Shown here: positions 1 to 10,378 of the stretch, piece after piece
Numbering within the stretch: position 1 is the first letter of the stretch
Layout: each line of letters opens with the position of its first letter
NCBI GenBank assembly: GCA_014529385.2
Contig: CM043944.1
Span: 51,411,768 to 51,471,767 of the forward strand
Origin: Adiantum capillus-veneris
Taxonomy: Eukaryota; Streptophyta; Polypodiopsida; Polypodiales; Pteridaceae
Reading direction: 5' to 3'
Length of the DNA stretch: 60,000 nt
The notes under the pieces: model-generated
Seen by the model: the letters and a program-made list of their open reading frames with translations, nothing else
The model's database searches: none
Told to the model about the DNA's origin: nothing
Made by a program: the position numbers and the translations under genes

Positions 1-942
1 GGAATCTCTGAAGAAGAAGAACAAAGGCTCCATGACCAAATAGAAAAGTCAACAGAGGAGAGTGCCAAGGCGGAAATGGAATGGGAGAGGAGACTCCTAA
101 TCTCCATTAGACTTCAGGGACTAGACACAAAAGTGCTCCATGAAGAGTGGATGCAACCCAGCCTGCCTTTCCCTTTGATGAAGTTTGAAGTGATAAAAAC
201 GAAAAAGAGAATAGAGGAGGAGCAGTATGTCGCTCTTTACGAAGGCGACATTACAAAAGAGGAACAATCAAAGAAGATTGTAGATTCGCAGCCTAGATGG
301 AGGAAAGGTTGGCTGAACATAACCCAACCTACCTCATCTACTTGGTAGAGGCACCAAAGGAGATTCGGGAGGATGCAACCTTCTGCCCGGTACCAAGAGT
401 TAGAAGCTGGAAAGAGCATGGCAGGATTGCAGAAAAGAAGCCAAATTGTCTTAATTACCCCAGGATGCCAGGACCAAAGGCAGGAGAGAGAATAGGTAAA
501 GCCTACATGGTGAAAACCCTAACGGGCACCATCAAGCTCTTTACTGGCTCTCCTGACCTTTCGTGTCAGATGCTCAAGAAAATTTGCAGGACTCTCTTAC
601 CTTGCATTGAAGTGTTCGCGCCAGATAAAGCCACGACCTCGAGTCTACTATCGATGGCCGACACAGTGACTGATATGATATATGATCTTTCATTGTAGCC
701 TTCTCCAAAAGTGTTGCACCTCCTATACCAGAGGATTATGTTTTTGCCTAGCTTCCACATGCAAACATTCGAAGAAGCTTTCTACACCGGCTTTTTCACC
801 CACGAAAGCAAAATATTCGGCCCAACCTTGACCATCGGCAACCTACGATACGAATCACATTTGCAGATGCTCAAGACGATAGGACTTTATTGACCAAGCA
901 TAAAAGTCATGTCAGGGACCACATGAACGCGGAGGGGGGGAG
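1..942 (+). pseudogene. 3' internal end of a gypsy-like LTR element (family A), broken ORF
   Basis: An open frame runs in from the window edge (frame 1, from base 1) to a stop near 345. It is rich in Glu, Lys and Arg at its start. A second frame (297-698) overlaps it, and a short third ORF follows at 711-893, which looks like one coding region broken by a frameshift and stops. I recognise no domain. Its position, directly before a purine tract and an LTR, makes it the last coding part of an LTR retrotransposon whose gag-pol lies left of the window. In gypsy elements this is the place of a third, env-like or unknown ORF, but no signal peptide or membrane segment is visible here. Function is unknown; assignment to element A rests on position only. 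Confidence 0.55.
931..942 (+). other. polypurine tract of family A
   Basis: A G-rich purine run lies directly against the TG that opens the LTR at 943. In LTR retrotransposons this tract primes plus-strand DNA synthesis. It fixes the 5' edge and the orientation of the LTR. Confidence 0.75.
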
Positions 943-1162
943 TGTTGAGCCAGCAGAGACAGCAGAGGATCACACCCACATTTTTTTCTCACACTCATCA
1001 TTTTTGAAACCATTGATTGTAATAAATGTCTTTCCGACATTGATTTTGAATTGAGCCATTCGTTAAGTAACGGGACTCAATTGAGTTTCCAGCTTGTAAA
1101 TCCAAAGTAATTTCACTTGCCGATGTAATTAGTTAGAGATGTTCTCACCTCCAAGGCTGTGG

Positions 1163-1170
1163 TATATAAG
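1163..1170 (+). promoter_or_regulatory. TATA box of the family A LTR
   Basis: TATATAAG lies 220 bp inside the LTR. It is the likely core promoter for the genomic RNA, with the transcript start expected about 25-35 bp downstream, just before the GA repeat. Confidence 0.6.
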
Positions 1171-1241
1171 CCAAAGTTTTGTAACCTAAAGAGATTCAGT
1201 TTTATTAATCAAAGGTGAGTTTTTGAGCGCCGTGACTGTGT

Positions 1242-1342
<101 letters not shown>

Positions 1343-1967
1343 TCTTATCTACTTGCTACGCGAGCTACGGAGCCGCCATTGGAGAAGCGACACCACCATT
1401 GTGTTAGCAACGGCGAGAGCTATGCACAGATACCAAGAGTGCGCGCTATCGGCTTCTATGTGTGGTAAGTTCCTACAAGCTTCGGTGTGAGTTTTCTTCC
1501 AACTCGTGTGTCGGAATGGAGCGTGCAGCATATCTATAGAACCACAACGAGTAGAGCTACACATTGGTACCATCGGGGTCAAGTTTCGATCACCTGTATT
1601 TTTCGGCCTGTCTTCATACGCGTTTACCGCACGGCGTGGTTATAGGTTGATTGTGTAGTTCAAGTCTTTAGGGTGTTGTTCTTACCTAGTGTATAGACTT
1701 CCCCTTGAGTTTGAGATCGAATCAATGATTCTAGATCCTGTTTCGTATAGCATTCGTTCGTAGTACGGATTTCAGTCACTTGCGTATTTTAGAACTTAGA
1801 TTTGATTTCCTTAGTAGTGATTGTCATTAGAAGGTCGAGTAGGTGATTTGACACCCACTAGTTGTTTCCATGCGCCTGCGGGTCAAGCTCCGTCCTCGTC
1901 TGACAAATTCTGTTGTTGGTTGAGTTCTCGCTATTTAGCTTCCGCTAGCGGCGTAACCGACTAAACA

Positions 1968-1987
1968 TTTGGCGCTGTTGCCGGGGA
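1968..1987 (+). other. primer binding site, Asp-tRNA type
   Basis: The sequence TTGGCGCTGTTGCCGGGGA begins next to the LTR end. It matches the Asp-tRNA primer site usual in the Tat/Athila branch of plant Ty3/gypsy elements, with one change from the common GGCGCCGTTGCC form. Minus-strand DNA synthesis starts here. Confidence 0.85.
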
Positions 1988-2502
1988 CGAGAGCCCTAAG
2001 TAGGTGACCTTAGACTAATCCTACGAGGTGAGTCGTATAAACTACTTTGTATACTTTAGTTAGAAAAGATCTAGGAGTGGTGGACTCCGAAGATCTCGAG
2101 AGATACTAGGAAGTGGGGTATTCCTGGGTCTTCCGTGTTGACAGTAATTTTAGTTTAGCTTAGATTTGTTTGTTGTTTTGTTGGTGTTGAGTAGTTGTTG
2201 ATAGAAGAAGAATTTGCTAGTCCGTGAGTGGCAGTGGATCTCTTTAAAATCACAATTACCAAACCCATTTTATGATTAGGAATAGCTTAGGTAGGACTTC
2301 ATTTGATCCTGATCTAGAGCTAGTAATCATTGGAGTATTTGCTTGATATGGTTGATTGTATGTTAGATCACTAAACCGTCGAGTTAGTAGTGAAACTTGC
2401 AATAAACAAAAGTCAGAGAAATTTTCTGTGTATCTGGGAGTTGCTGAGCACTAGAGAAAGCTTTAGGAAGGATTCTGTGCCAAAAAACTGGAAATCTGCA
2501 AC

Positions 2503-2532
2503 TTTAGACATCATACGCGTATGATGTCTAAA
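2503..2532. repeat. leader palindrome 1 (30 bp, perfect)
   Basis: A perfect 30-bp palindrome centred between 2517 and 2518, with core CATCATACGCGTATGATG. There is no spacer between arms, so in RNA it would form a hairpin only by opening the central ACGCGT, or a duplex between two RNA copies. Confidence 0.9.
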
Positions 2533-2790
2533 TGACCAAACAGAGACCAAAACAGAAATTTTGACTTTACCAGAGTGTTCAAAAGGGGGGTTATACCCTA
2601 ATTTCAACTTAAAACAAGAGCATTAACACTCAAAGAAACCCAAAAAGACAAGTCGGAGTCCAAGAAACGCAAAGAAGAGGAAAGTTTGGATTCAGATCTT
2701 GTTTTTACATTCAAACCTGACAGAAACACTTGAAACTCAATTGTAAACATTGGAGAAGGCTTAAAACCAAGAATAGTCAAAATCTGGGAC

Positions 2791-2820
2791 AAAAGACATT
2801 ATACGCGTATAATGTATTTT
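2791..2820. repeat. leader palindrome 2 (30 bp, one mismatched pair)
   Basis: Centred between 2805 and 2806, with core ACATTATACGCGTATAATGT (20 bp perfect). The outer four A/T pairs continue beyond one G/A mismatch (2795/2816). Both inner arms carry TTA where copies 1 and 3 carry TCA, a paired change that keeps the symmetry. Confidence 0.9.
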
Positions 2821-2916
2821 GGCACATCCACTGCTTATTTTTGATATCTGACCTGACAAGATTGTTACAAGCACTGTAGGAAGCATAAATATCAAGTTTT
2901 GACCCAAATTGATGAA

Positions 2917-2944
2917 AAAGACATCATACGCGTATGATGTCTTT
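2917..2944. repeat. leader palindrome 3 (28 bp, perfect)
   Basis: Centred between 2930 and 2931, with the same 18-bp core as copy 1 and extended by matching GACA/TGTC and AAA/TTT arms. Confidence 0.9.
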
Positions 2945-3197
2945 GACCTAATTTTGGACATATTTTGATACTTTGCCGACACAGATCCATTGTAATAGCT
3001 GTCTAGAGGTTATATTTCAAGTTTCATCCCATTTGGATCACAATTGACCCAAAACAAGTCAAAAGCGGAAAATTACCAAGAAAAGCCTAAATTAACCATA
3101 ACTTACTCAAACAGAGTTCAAACTGAATTTTGTGAGTGGACAGAGCATAAGGGGGCTACTGAGAGTGAGCATAACCAAAATAGTCCAAATCTGTGAA

Positions 3198-3229
3198 AAA
3201 AAGACATCATACGCGTATAATGTCTTTTT
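3198..3229. repeat. leader palindrome 4 (32 bp, one mismatched pair)
   Basis: Centred between 3213 and 3214. The left arm carries CATCAT and the right arm ATAATG, giving one C/A mismatch (3208/3219); all other pairs match out to the flanking A and T runs. Confidence 0.9.
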
Positions 3230-3390
3230 CAGCATAACTGCAACAAAATTCTCACTTGATGAAATAGAAGTTGTCCAACTGACAAGATTAAACAATTGAC
3301 CAAGTATCAATCAGTTTGGATCAATTCTGACCACAAAAACTTGGGGAAAACAAATTGCCGAGACGGAAAAGTTAAAGTCCTTTAGGGGAA

Positions 3391-6215
3391 TTGATGAATT
3401 TGAGATCGGGCAGGAATCTCCAGAATAACCAACCAAAACAAGGGGAACAAGCAAGTGTCATATCAACCGAGGGAAGTGTAAACCAAAGTTGGGTGCAACC
3501 ATTAGAGCCGATCTTTGAAGGAAGTGTTTTTGATACTTCTTCGGAGAGATCTTACGAGATTTTCACCGAACACTTGGAACACTTGAACCTGAACAACAGA
3601 GAAAATATGGCAGCAGGATCATCAAACCCTTCCGCCACAATGAAGCTATTGTTCATAAAATACCAGTACGACAATGAGCAAGGTGCCAAGATCTACAAAG
3701 ATGGAATGGACCGCTATTGTGTAAAGATAGAGGAGAGACCTAGTGAGTTCAAGGACTTAGTGCCTGTGAGCTATAGCGGAGATAGATATCTAGATGACGA
3801 GGGTACCATGTACTTGGTAGTCCTAAACCCTAACATTGTGGACAAGTGGGGATTGATGGGCACCAAAGCCAAAGTAGATGAAGAACTTGAGGAGAAGGCA
3901 CCAATAATGAACTTCCCTGATGCGAAGTTAAGAAGAGAGAATGAAACTACAAGGATCAACACTGATAACATCTATGTGGGGCTATACAAATATAATAATG
4001 GGGAGCAGGATCTCTATTATAGATGTGAAGAACCCTACACTGGAGAGTTGACAGACTGAAAAAGACTTTATGTCTTTACCTACACAGAGGGATCGGAAGT
4101 GAAAATTGCCGCTTACGACAAGTATGGGAGGCAATACTCAACAATGGGCAAGAAAGAATTAGAAGGATATACATACTTTGGGGGACCACTACATCAGTAT
4201 TATGTTACTTCTAGCTCACAAAGACCAGCACCAACAAATGGAGTGCAAAACCCAATGACAACAAGAGGACAAAGAACTCAGGTTGCTGACTCTTTCAGCC
4301 AACCTCCGTACTCGAAGCTTGGACCAATGGGATCATTACATTCCAGAGAGTCAATGGATACGAATTGAGGTAGTGCAGTTCCAATCCACACATATACCAC
4401 TCCAGGTCCAAGGTTCGAAGCGGAACCATCACATTTACCTCCTAGTAGTAGATTTAGGGTAGGGGAACCGACAAGGGTAACCCATGAAGTCCATGATGCT
4501 AGAGAAAGCTTTAGCCGGGACACAGGAGCAAGGAGATTGGTAGCAGACCATAGACGTATGAGACCATCTCAAGTCGCGAAGTGTATGCCAAAGAAGTATG
4601 GTGGTTCAGGAGATCCGTATGCACATGTGTCACTCTTTAAGCAAGTCTTAAGAGCTGAGCAGATAACAGATTTCCATACACAATACGAGGGATTTGGTCT
4701 TACTCTAGAAGGTACGGCATTGACATGGTTTCAACCACTGAACATAGGGGGATTCCATGACATTGACCATTTGCTAAGAGAGTTTGCTGAGGAATTCTCA
4801 AAACGAGGGATTAAGCACAATACGGTCTCACAAATATATGCTTTTAAACAGAGAGAACACGAAAAAGTGAAGGAAGCTTCACTTCGCTTCAAACAATACA
4901 TTGAGAGATGTCCAGTACGTGAACGACCACAAGATGACAGACTATCGGTTCTCTTTATTGAGGGATTGAGAAACGACACTCTCAAGAAGGACTTGCACTT
5001 GAAAGCTTGTACAAGTTTCGAGAAAGTAACGAGAGAAGAATTGTACTTAGTGGATAACTGTACGGTTTATGGAGAGGTGTCAGCGGATACAGATTTTGCA
5101 TCCAGTAGCTCTTCCTCCGTAGCGAGCGAGACTACCACTAAAAAGAATGTTCAAACAACAACCATGCCAAATGTAGGGCAAATGATAGAAGATGCTCTAA
5201 AAAGGATGGCACCATACCAAAAACCATTGCCAAAAACACTGAAATGGTGTGCTATTGAACAAAAATGGACAAACCATCCAACAGAGGAGTGCTATTACAA
5301 CAAAGGGTATGTAAGGGAGCGTCAGTATGCACCTCCTGCTCAATTAGCACCACCTCAAGTACATCCACTACCTCGATACCCAACGGGAAATGTACCAGGA
5401 CCTATGGGGATAGAAAGACCGCAACCGGTATTGGGACAACAACCGCCTTTACCAGGAGCAAGACCAGTGGGCATTAGATATGCACCATCCTTAGAGAATC
5501 AGGAAGAACAAGCCTTAGTGCCTGTTCAAGCCTATTATGAAGAATCTGGTGCACACATGTCTCCAACCGTGTATTACCCACCAGAAGAACCCAAACAACC
5601 AGAACCATGGGGCATGATTGGGAATGTTGGAATACCAACAATTATAAGTGCTTCTGATGAAGAGAGATACAATTTGGACGCAAGAACATTGATATTCATA
5701 GCTCATGGAGGGTTAACAGGACAAAGACCATCCTATCCACAAAGGACGAATCAAATGGGACCAAGACCAGCACTAGGACCCTGTTCAAGTGTGGAGGTGA
5801 CCATCTGATGAATGTTTGTCCACATACGGAAATCATTAGAATTAACGCTTATTGCATTGAGTGTGGGGTTACTCACTTCATTGAGGATTGTTCAAAGAAT
5901 CCAAACAAAGTGCAAAAGACAACATTGAATATGCTAGAAACTATTCCTACCAGCAGTGGGTCTGAAAATGAAACTCTGATACCAACGCAAGTTGTTACTA
6001 GAGCTCAAGCTAAGAAAACCACTAGAGAACCTGAGAATGGAAAGTTAGCGACCGAAGTGGTTAGTCAAGGACCGCAGAGTCAAAGAAACACATGGAAAGC
6101 TAGAAAAGCACGCATGAAGTTGAGAAAAGAACGTGAAGACGCTATTCTAGCTGAGGAACTAAAGCGAACTAAAGATAGATTAGAAAAACTTGGGATGAAA
6201 TTCTCGTACCCTTAA
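3391..6215 (+). pseudogene. gag: gag of family A (Ty3/gypsy), broken
   Basis: The capsid-nucleocapsid gene. The start at 3391 opens with an M-M-N-L-R-S-G-R stretch. Frame 1 is open to 5808 apart from TGA codons at 4057 and 4366 and a short gap after the second. The first 300 codons form a Tyr-rich region of unknown fold. The Retrotrans_gag domain follows (about 4600-5020, with TLEGTALTWFQPL and FAEEFSKRG), then a Ser-rich and a Pro/Gln-rich linker. A one-base shift near 5784 moves the frame, so the part with the second zinc knuckle (CIECGVTH...C, C-x2-C-x3-H-x4-C) is read from 5808, overlapping the upstream stop as TGATG. The first knuckle is split by the shift. The tail (6090-6200) is Lys/Arg/Glu-rich. 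The gene is not functional as it stands. Confidence 0.85.
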
Positions 6216-6921
6216 ATATGCTACAAGAAATGCATATAGCTTATGACAAGACTCATCCTAATATAATGAAGAAAACATACAAGTGGGTCCCTAAAGCTTC
6301 TTTAGGGACCATGGCTAGTACTAAAAAACAAAAGCCTTGTAAGAAACCACTCGCCCCAAGAAATGTAAGAGAACGTGGCTTGGATCCCTAAACGATTATT
6401 GGAAGCCTAAAGCTACTATCGAGGAAATGATCAAATTTGGGTGCCAAAACGTAGATTGTGTTCTTACCTGTCACCTGATCCATATGAAGCCACTCTTGTA
6501 GCTCCAAAACAAATAGATAGGTCGCGGAAAGAAAAAAATCACAGAATGCTACACACCCGCTCCAAAGCTAATTTGGGTACCAAAGAAAGAATGATTTGTT
6601 TCACCTAGCTCAACAAGGGGGGAGTCCCATGAAGCTTCTAGCTCCTCATGTAATGCATCCATAGAGGTAAAAGCTTCTCCACATCGTCGACCTACAATAG
6701 TGGACCTCCATAAAGCTACAAAGGAATCCTCACCTCCCAGTGTTCAAGAATCACCTGATGAACCACTTCAAGTTCGATCATGGGAGAGTACCTTACCACC
6801 CTTGGAACTCGATGAGGCACCTAAGGTAATAGAAAACTACTGGCAAAAATCCTCACCTATTATCGACTGGAACAATTGGTTTCAAAGGGTGACGAGCACA
6901 TTTCAAAGGATATGATCTACC
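6216..6921 (+). pseudogene. remnant of the family B 3' ORF tail, joined to family A gag
   Basis: The reading frame is broken, but the encoded fragments match the C-terminal tail of the minus-strand family B element (41158-41690) in order. Both have several W-x-P-K motifs, then the stretch around VQESPDEPLQVRSWEST (6700-6915). Protease, reverse transcriptase, RNase H, integrase and the second protease that precede this tail in family B are absent. The join between gag A and tail B lies between about 6210 and 6290. This is either a large internal deletion or a template switch between two RNAs. Confidence 0.7.
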
Positions 6922-6936
6922 CAAGGAAGGGGGGAA
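6922..6936 (+). other. internal polypurine-like tract
   Basis: The run CAAGGAAGGGGGGAA is followed by TGTTTG, looking exactly like the start of an LTR. The family B element has the same motif at 41062-41077 on the other strand. In both copies homologous element sequence continues for 1.6-2.0 kb to a second purine tract and the real LTR, so this one is internal. Confidence 0.6.
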
Positions 6937-7020
6937 TGTTTGCTGACAGTCATCATTCACTCGCTTCCCTCTCAACCTTCCTCCCTAACCTCTCAATCTC
7001 CCAATCTTAGGGAATGTACA

Positions 7021-7026
7021 TATAAA
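7021..7026 (+). promoter_or_regulatory. internal TATA box in the family B 3' region
   Basis: TATAAA lies 84 bp after the internal TGTTTG. The equivalent TATA in the minus-strand copy lies 83 bp after its own TGTTTG, so the spacing is conserved. It could drive a short 3' transcript. In this copy the downstream acidic ORF is missing. Confidence 0.4.
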
Positions 7027-8555
7027 GCCTTATAATCACAAAAATAATAAAAAATAAATAAAGAGCAAGAGCAATTAGCAAACGAGTATGCACAATAAAA
7101 GTCAAAACATTGACCTAGACCTACACATTCACATCCGATACACTGAAACAGAAACCTCTGTCATCAAACACCTTTGATCCTCATCACTCAATTGATGGAG
7201 GGTAGGTAGGATTAATATAATAGGAGTGTTTCTGTTTTAGAGTTGAGTGATTAGCAAAGTTCCTTTTTCCCACTGATGTGCCTCCTAGAGGTATTCTTTG
7301 TGTTTCCTAGTGTGTACAGGAACGTGTTGCTGTGGTTACGATTGGGAACTTCATGGGACCTTTCTCTCATTCACACTTCAAATCAAGCGCGACCATCAAC
7401 ACAAACAGGTGTTTCTTGTCCATTCGCATTGCCCCTTATCTTTTTTGCATCTATGATTGTCTGCTTTGATTGTGATTGGTAGCATAATATCCAACACATT
7501 TTCTTAGTAACAAACATTTAATTCAATGTAATTTTTTGTCATAATCACTTGTCTAGGTTTAAAAATCAAGCAGTCCGACTAAGCTAGTTTGACCAAGTTA
7601 GGTGTTAGAGATCTTCTCTTAATACCATGGGGAATGCCTTCCTAATAATCAATGGTTACTTAGGTTCCTAATCCGATTTAGGCAGCATTGTGTGAAATGT
7701 ACTAGGGCTTTCTAGTGGGCTTGACCCTATTGACCTTTAGCTTAAGTATTATAAAGGGACTTTACTAGTGTGATGAGCCTGGGGAGGTGTATCAGTGTTA
7801 TATGACCCCCCAAAGTTATAAAATTAAAATGCTGAAAATGAACAAACAAAAACAAATCAAAGTGCCACAATGTAAAATCTTAAGCTGGAAGAGAAATCTC
7901 AGCTTGATTGGGTACTTCACTCACATGTATGACCTATGGTACTAGAGCCCTAGAGGTTCCCAGTGTGGGCGCTTTTCCTTGAAAAGCAAAAAACCCAAGG
8001 CATACAAAATAAGCACACACATCAAAATTGAATCACTGTGAAAAGACTTTGGGGGGTCAAAGAAAAGGTAATCAGTCAGGCGATGATTTCATGAGAAATT
8101 CGTTTTATCGTAGCTTAACTACAAGGTCTTCTAGGTATAGTCTCTAGTCAGCCCTCGAACATGAAATACTTCGCTCTCGCGATTAAACAACTTAATTGAC
8201 CAGAGAAAATTAAGAAGCTTACCCATGGTATTAATAGTCGATCTCTAGTGTCTTTCGACCGCGTTAAATTAGCGACCCCAGAGTTGTTTAATTTTTTACC
8301 TTTACATCTGTTTATGCATTTGATTACATTGCAATTTAATGTTTATTGCTGACAAATTGTTTAAAATTCTGTTACCAATCAATTTGTCTGCCTAAAACTA
8401 CATATGCTTTTTAATCGCTTATAAGAATGAATTACTGTGCCAATGTTGTTTGATTTTGCAGTGACTGAAGAAGGCTAAGGAAATTCATCTCAAATGTTCT
8501 TCTACCTCGACGAACGAGCTTCAACTCAATAGCTTCCGAGGACGGAATCTACATC
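7027..8555 (+). other. long 3' noncoding region of family B
   Basis: No coding region is visible. From about 7265 to 8555 the sequence is collinear with 40345-39053 on the minus strand, so it is a conserved noncoding domain of the family. Between about 7085 and 7230 it differs from that copy, and the 143-aa ORF found there is absent. Confidence 0.65.
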
Positions 8556-8568
8556 AAGAAGGGGGGCA
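8556..8568 (+). other. polypurine tract before the B-type LTR
   Basis: AAGAAGGGGGGCA abuts the TGTTAACCC start of the LTR. The same tract is found reversed at 39040-39053 next to the other family B 3' LTR. Confidence 0.75.
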
Positions 8569-8787
8569 TGTTAACCCTCACGGCTCACGGACACCCTATC
8601 ACCTACGACGGACGTTCTAACCTACGGCGGACATTGTATTATTTATTTGGTAGAGTCAGGTACCGGGCTTGTCGGTCCAATAGGAAAAGGGTAAGAGTGA
8701 TTGCTGATGAGAGGCGCACTCTAACTGGAACATTCAAGGGATTAGTTGGCTAAGCATGGGTGCCCAAGTGTGAATGGGGCAAGCTCA

Positions 8788-8794
8788 TATAAAA
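8788..8794 (+). promoter_or_regulatory. TATA box of the B-type LTR
   Basis: CATATAAAATAC is conserved in all three family B LTRs (reversed near 38812 and 51362). The GA repeat starts about 85 bp downstream, as in the unrelated LTR A. Confidence 0.55.
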
Positions 8795-8853
8795 TACAAT
8801 AGAAGAGTGCTCTTGCTCCATCTCCATCTCCCTCTTCTTCTTCTTCTTCTCCT

Positions 8854-8868
8854 TGTGTGTGTGTGTGT

Positions 8869-8923
<55 letters not shown>
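8854..8923 (+). repeat. (GT)n(GA)n microsatellite inside the LTR
   Basis: A short GT run followed by about 50 bp of GA. ORFs on either strand that encode Arg-Glu or Ser-Leu repeats here come from the microsatellite. Confidence 0.95.
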
Positions 8924-8926
<3 letters not shown>

Positions 8927-9160
8927 TCGAGCATTGCGACGACGGCACGGCGGCGGCGAAGCGGTTGAGCACGGCGAAGTGGCGGCTCCTTCTTCTTCGC
9001 GGCGAGGAATCCTCCACGAAGCAAGCGTAGAGCGGTGAGTGACACACCATTGCCTTCTTTGAGCTTACTAGTTTAGGCTTGTTGTGTGCTTGGAACCATT
9101 TGTGGCTCACACACGGTGTATCGGCAAGTTCCTTGCATTGACACGTGCGACATACGCACA

Positions 9161-9343
9161 CAACAAAAATGAACAAATCTCAGCATGGTGGACAAAGCAA
9201 GCACGATAACCAAGCTCAGTGCCATAGCCACATAGATACAACGATTGCCAACCTTAGTTTGGGGTTTAAGCAAATGTCTGTTCTTCAGCCATTGCCATGC
9301 TTTCCCCTTGAGCTTGGATTCACAACTTGATAGAAACCACATG
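9161..9343. other. flank between the gypsy LTR and the copia element
   Basis: 183 bases without a gene or recognisable repeat. This is the DNA into which the copia element inserted; it resumes after 15042. Confidence 0.5.
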
Positions 9344-9348
9344 CTAAG
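9344..9348. repeat. target site duplication CTAAG (left)
   Basis: The five bases CTAAG before the copia element are repeated exactly at 15038-15042, marking a single insertion event. Confidence 0.9.
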
Positions 9349-9610
9349 TGAAGGAGATCGGCCGGGAGCATAGCGGAAGAGGAACAGGAATACACACGCA
9401 CACTCACACACTCACCACCATAGCCACACACACAGGTTGAAGGGGGAGAGCCAACACACACTGTGTGCCCCTTTCTTTCTTTATCTTATACACTAAGGCA
9501 CAATACACATTGTAGTTAGTGTTAGTGGCTCACACAAGTGTATAGTTGTACACTTAGGGTTAGTAGCAGTTAGTCATGGGCGGTCGTCCACATGGCCATT
9601 AAACCTAACA
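9349..9610 (-). repeat. 3' LTR of the copia element
   Basis: Read on the minus strand it starts TGTTAGGTTTAATGG and ends CTCCTTCA. It matches 14775-15037 throughout. Confidence 0.93.
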
Positions 9611-9624
9611 TTCTCCCACTTGAT
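9611..9624 (-). other. polypurine tract of the copia element
   Basis: On the minus strand ATCAAGTGGGAGAA abuts the TG of the 3' LTR. It primes plus-strand synthesis. Confidence 0.75.
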
Positions 9625-9665
9625 GGCCAATGTGGGAGACCATAATAATGGAAGAGAACCACTTT

Positions 9666-10283
9666 TCACCCAATGCCCATCAACTCACGATAGTGCTGAA
9701 ATTGATGGCTGGAGAGACTTTTAGTGAGTGCATCCGCTGTGTTCTCTGACGTAGAAATCTTCACTAAATCAAGGCTCTTATTTGCCAGGCATTCACGACT
9801 GAAGTGATAACAGATATCAATGTGTTTTGTTCTCGAATGAAACACTGGATTGTTAGCCAAGTTAATAGCACTCTGACTATCACAATGAAGAACTGGTGTA
9901 CACTGCTCCAATCCAAGATCTTTCACTAGGCGAGCAAGCCGAATAGCTTCTTTGCATGCCTCACTCAATGCAACATACTCTGCCTCTGTGGTAGAAATGG
10001 ATGTACAGTCTTGAAGAACGGACCTCCAACAAATAGCAGAACCAAAGAATGTGTAAATCCAACCTGTTGTTGATTTGCGATTATCAACATAGCCTGCATA
10101 ATCGCTATCTACAAATCCCTTAATGGGTGACTCTCCATGACCATAGCATAACTGTCTATCTACAGTGCCACTCAAGTATCTAAGAATTGACTTGATAGCA
10201 TCCCAATGCTTTTTACCGAGGTTAGACATAAATCTGCTGACAACTTCCACTGCATGTGCAATGTCAGGTCTTATAGCCACCAT
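9666..10283 (-). pseudogene. pol: copia RNase H domain (end of pol)
   Basis: 205 codons of the C-terminal part of copia pol. They contain the region after the polymerase (RPDIAHAVEVVSRFMSNLG), the RNase H core with DSDYAG, the KSTTGWIY stretch, SISTTEAEYVALSEA, and HCDSQSAINLANNPVFHSRTKHIDI. The Asp, Glu and Asp of the RNase H site are visible. The domain degrades the RNA strand of the RNA-DNA hybrid. It is the best preserved part of the element, but a break separates it from the polymerase part upstream on the minus strand. Confidence 0.92.
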
Positions 10284-10378
10284 GGCTTACATGAGACTAC
10301 AACAAGATGAAGCATAAGGAACCTTAGCCATTAGAGCTTTTTCCTCAGCAAATTTGGGACAGTCGTTCTTGCCAAGTT

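Larger units (their letters stand above)
1988..3390 (+). other. 5' leader of the plus-strand gypsy element
   Basis: A noncoding stretch of about 1.4 kb between the primer site and gag. It is AT-rich and contains four near-identical palindromes. The flanks of palindromes 2 and 4 are also alike (from about 2765 and 3173), so part of the leader seems to be an old duplication of a unit of about 410 bp. No ORF of substance is present. Confidence 0.7.
8569..9160 (+). repeat. 3' LTR, family B type (about 592 bp)
   Basis: Opens with TGTTAACCCTCACGG and closes near ACGCACA. It is homologous over its whole length to the two LTRs of the minus-strand element at 38421-39039 and 50983-51589, but clearly more divergent from them than they are from each other. 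It carries TATAAAA at 8788-8794 and a GT then GA microsatellite at 8854-8923. No primer site follows, so it is a 3' LTR. A matching 5' LTR is not in the window. Confidence 0.85.

Noticed and set aside
6937-8568. 3' LTR of the plus-strand element starting at TGTTTG
   Set aside because: Homology to the other family B copy runs straight through it to a second purine tract and the real LTR. No second copy of it stands at a 5' end.
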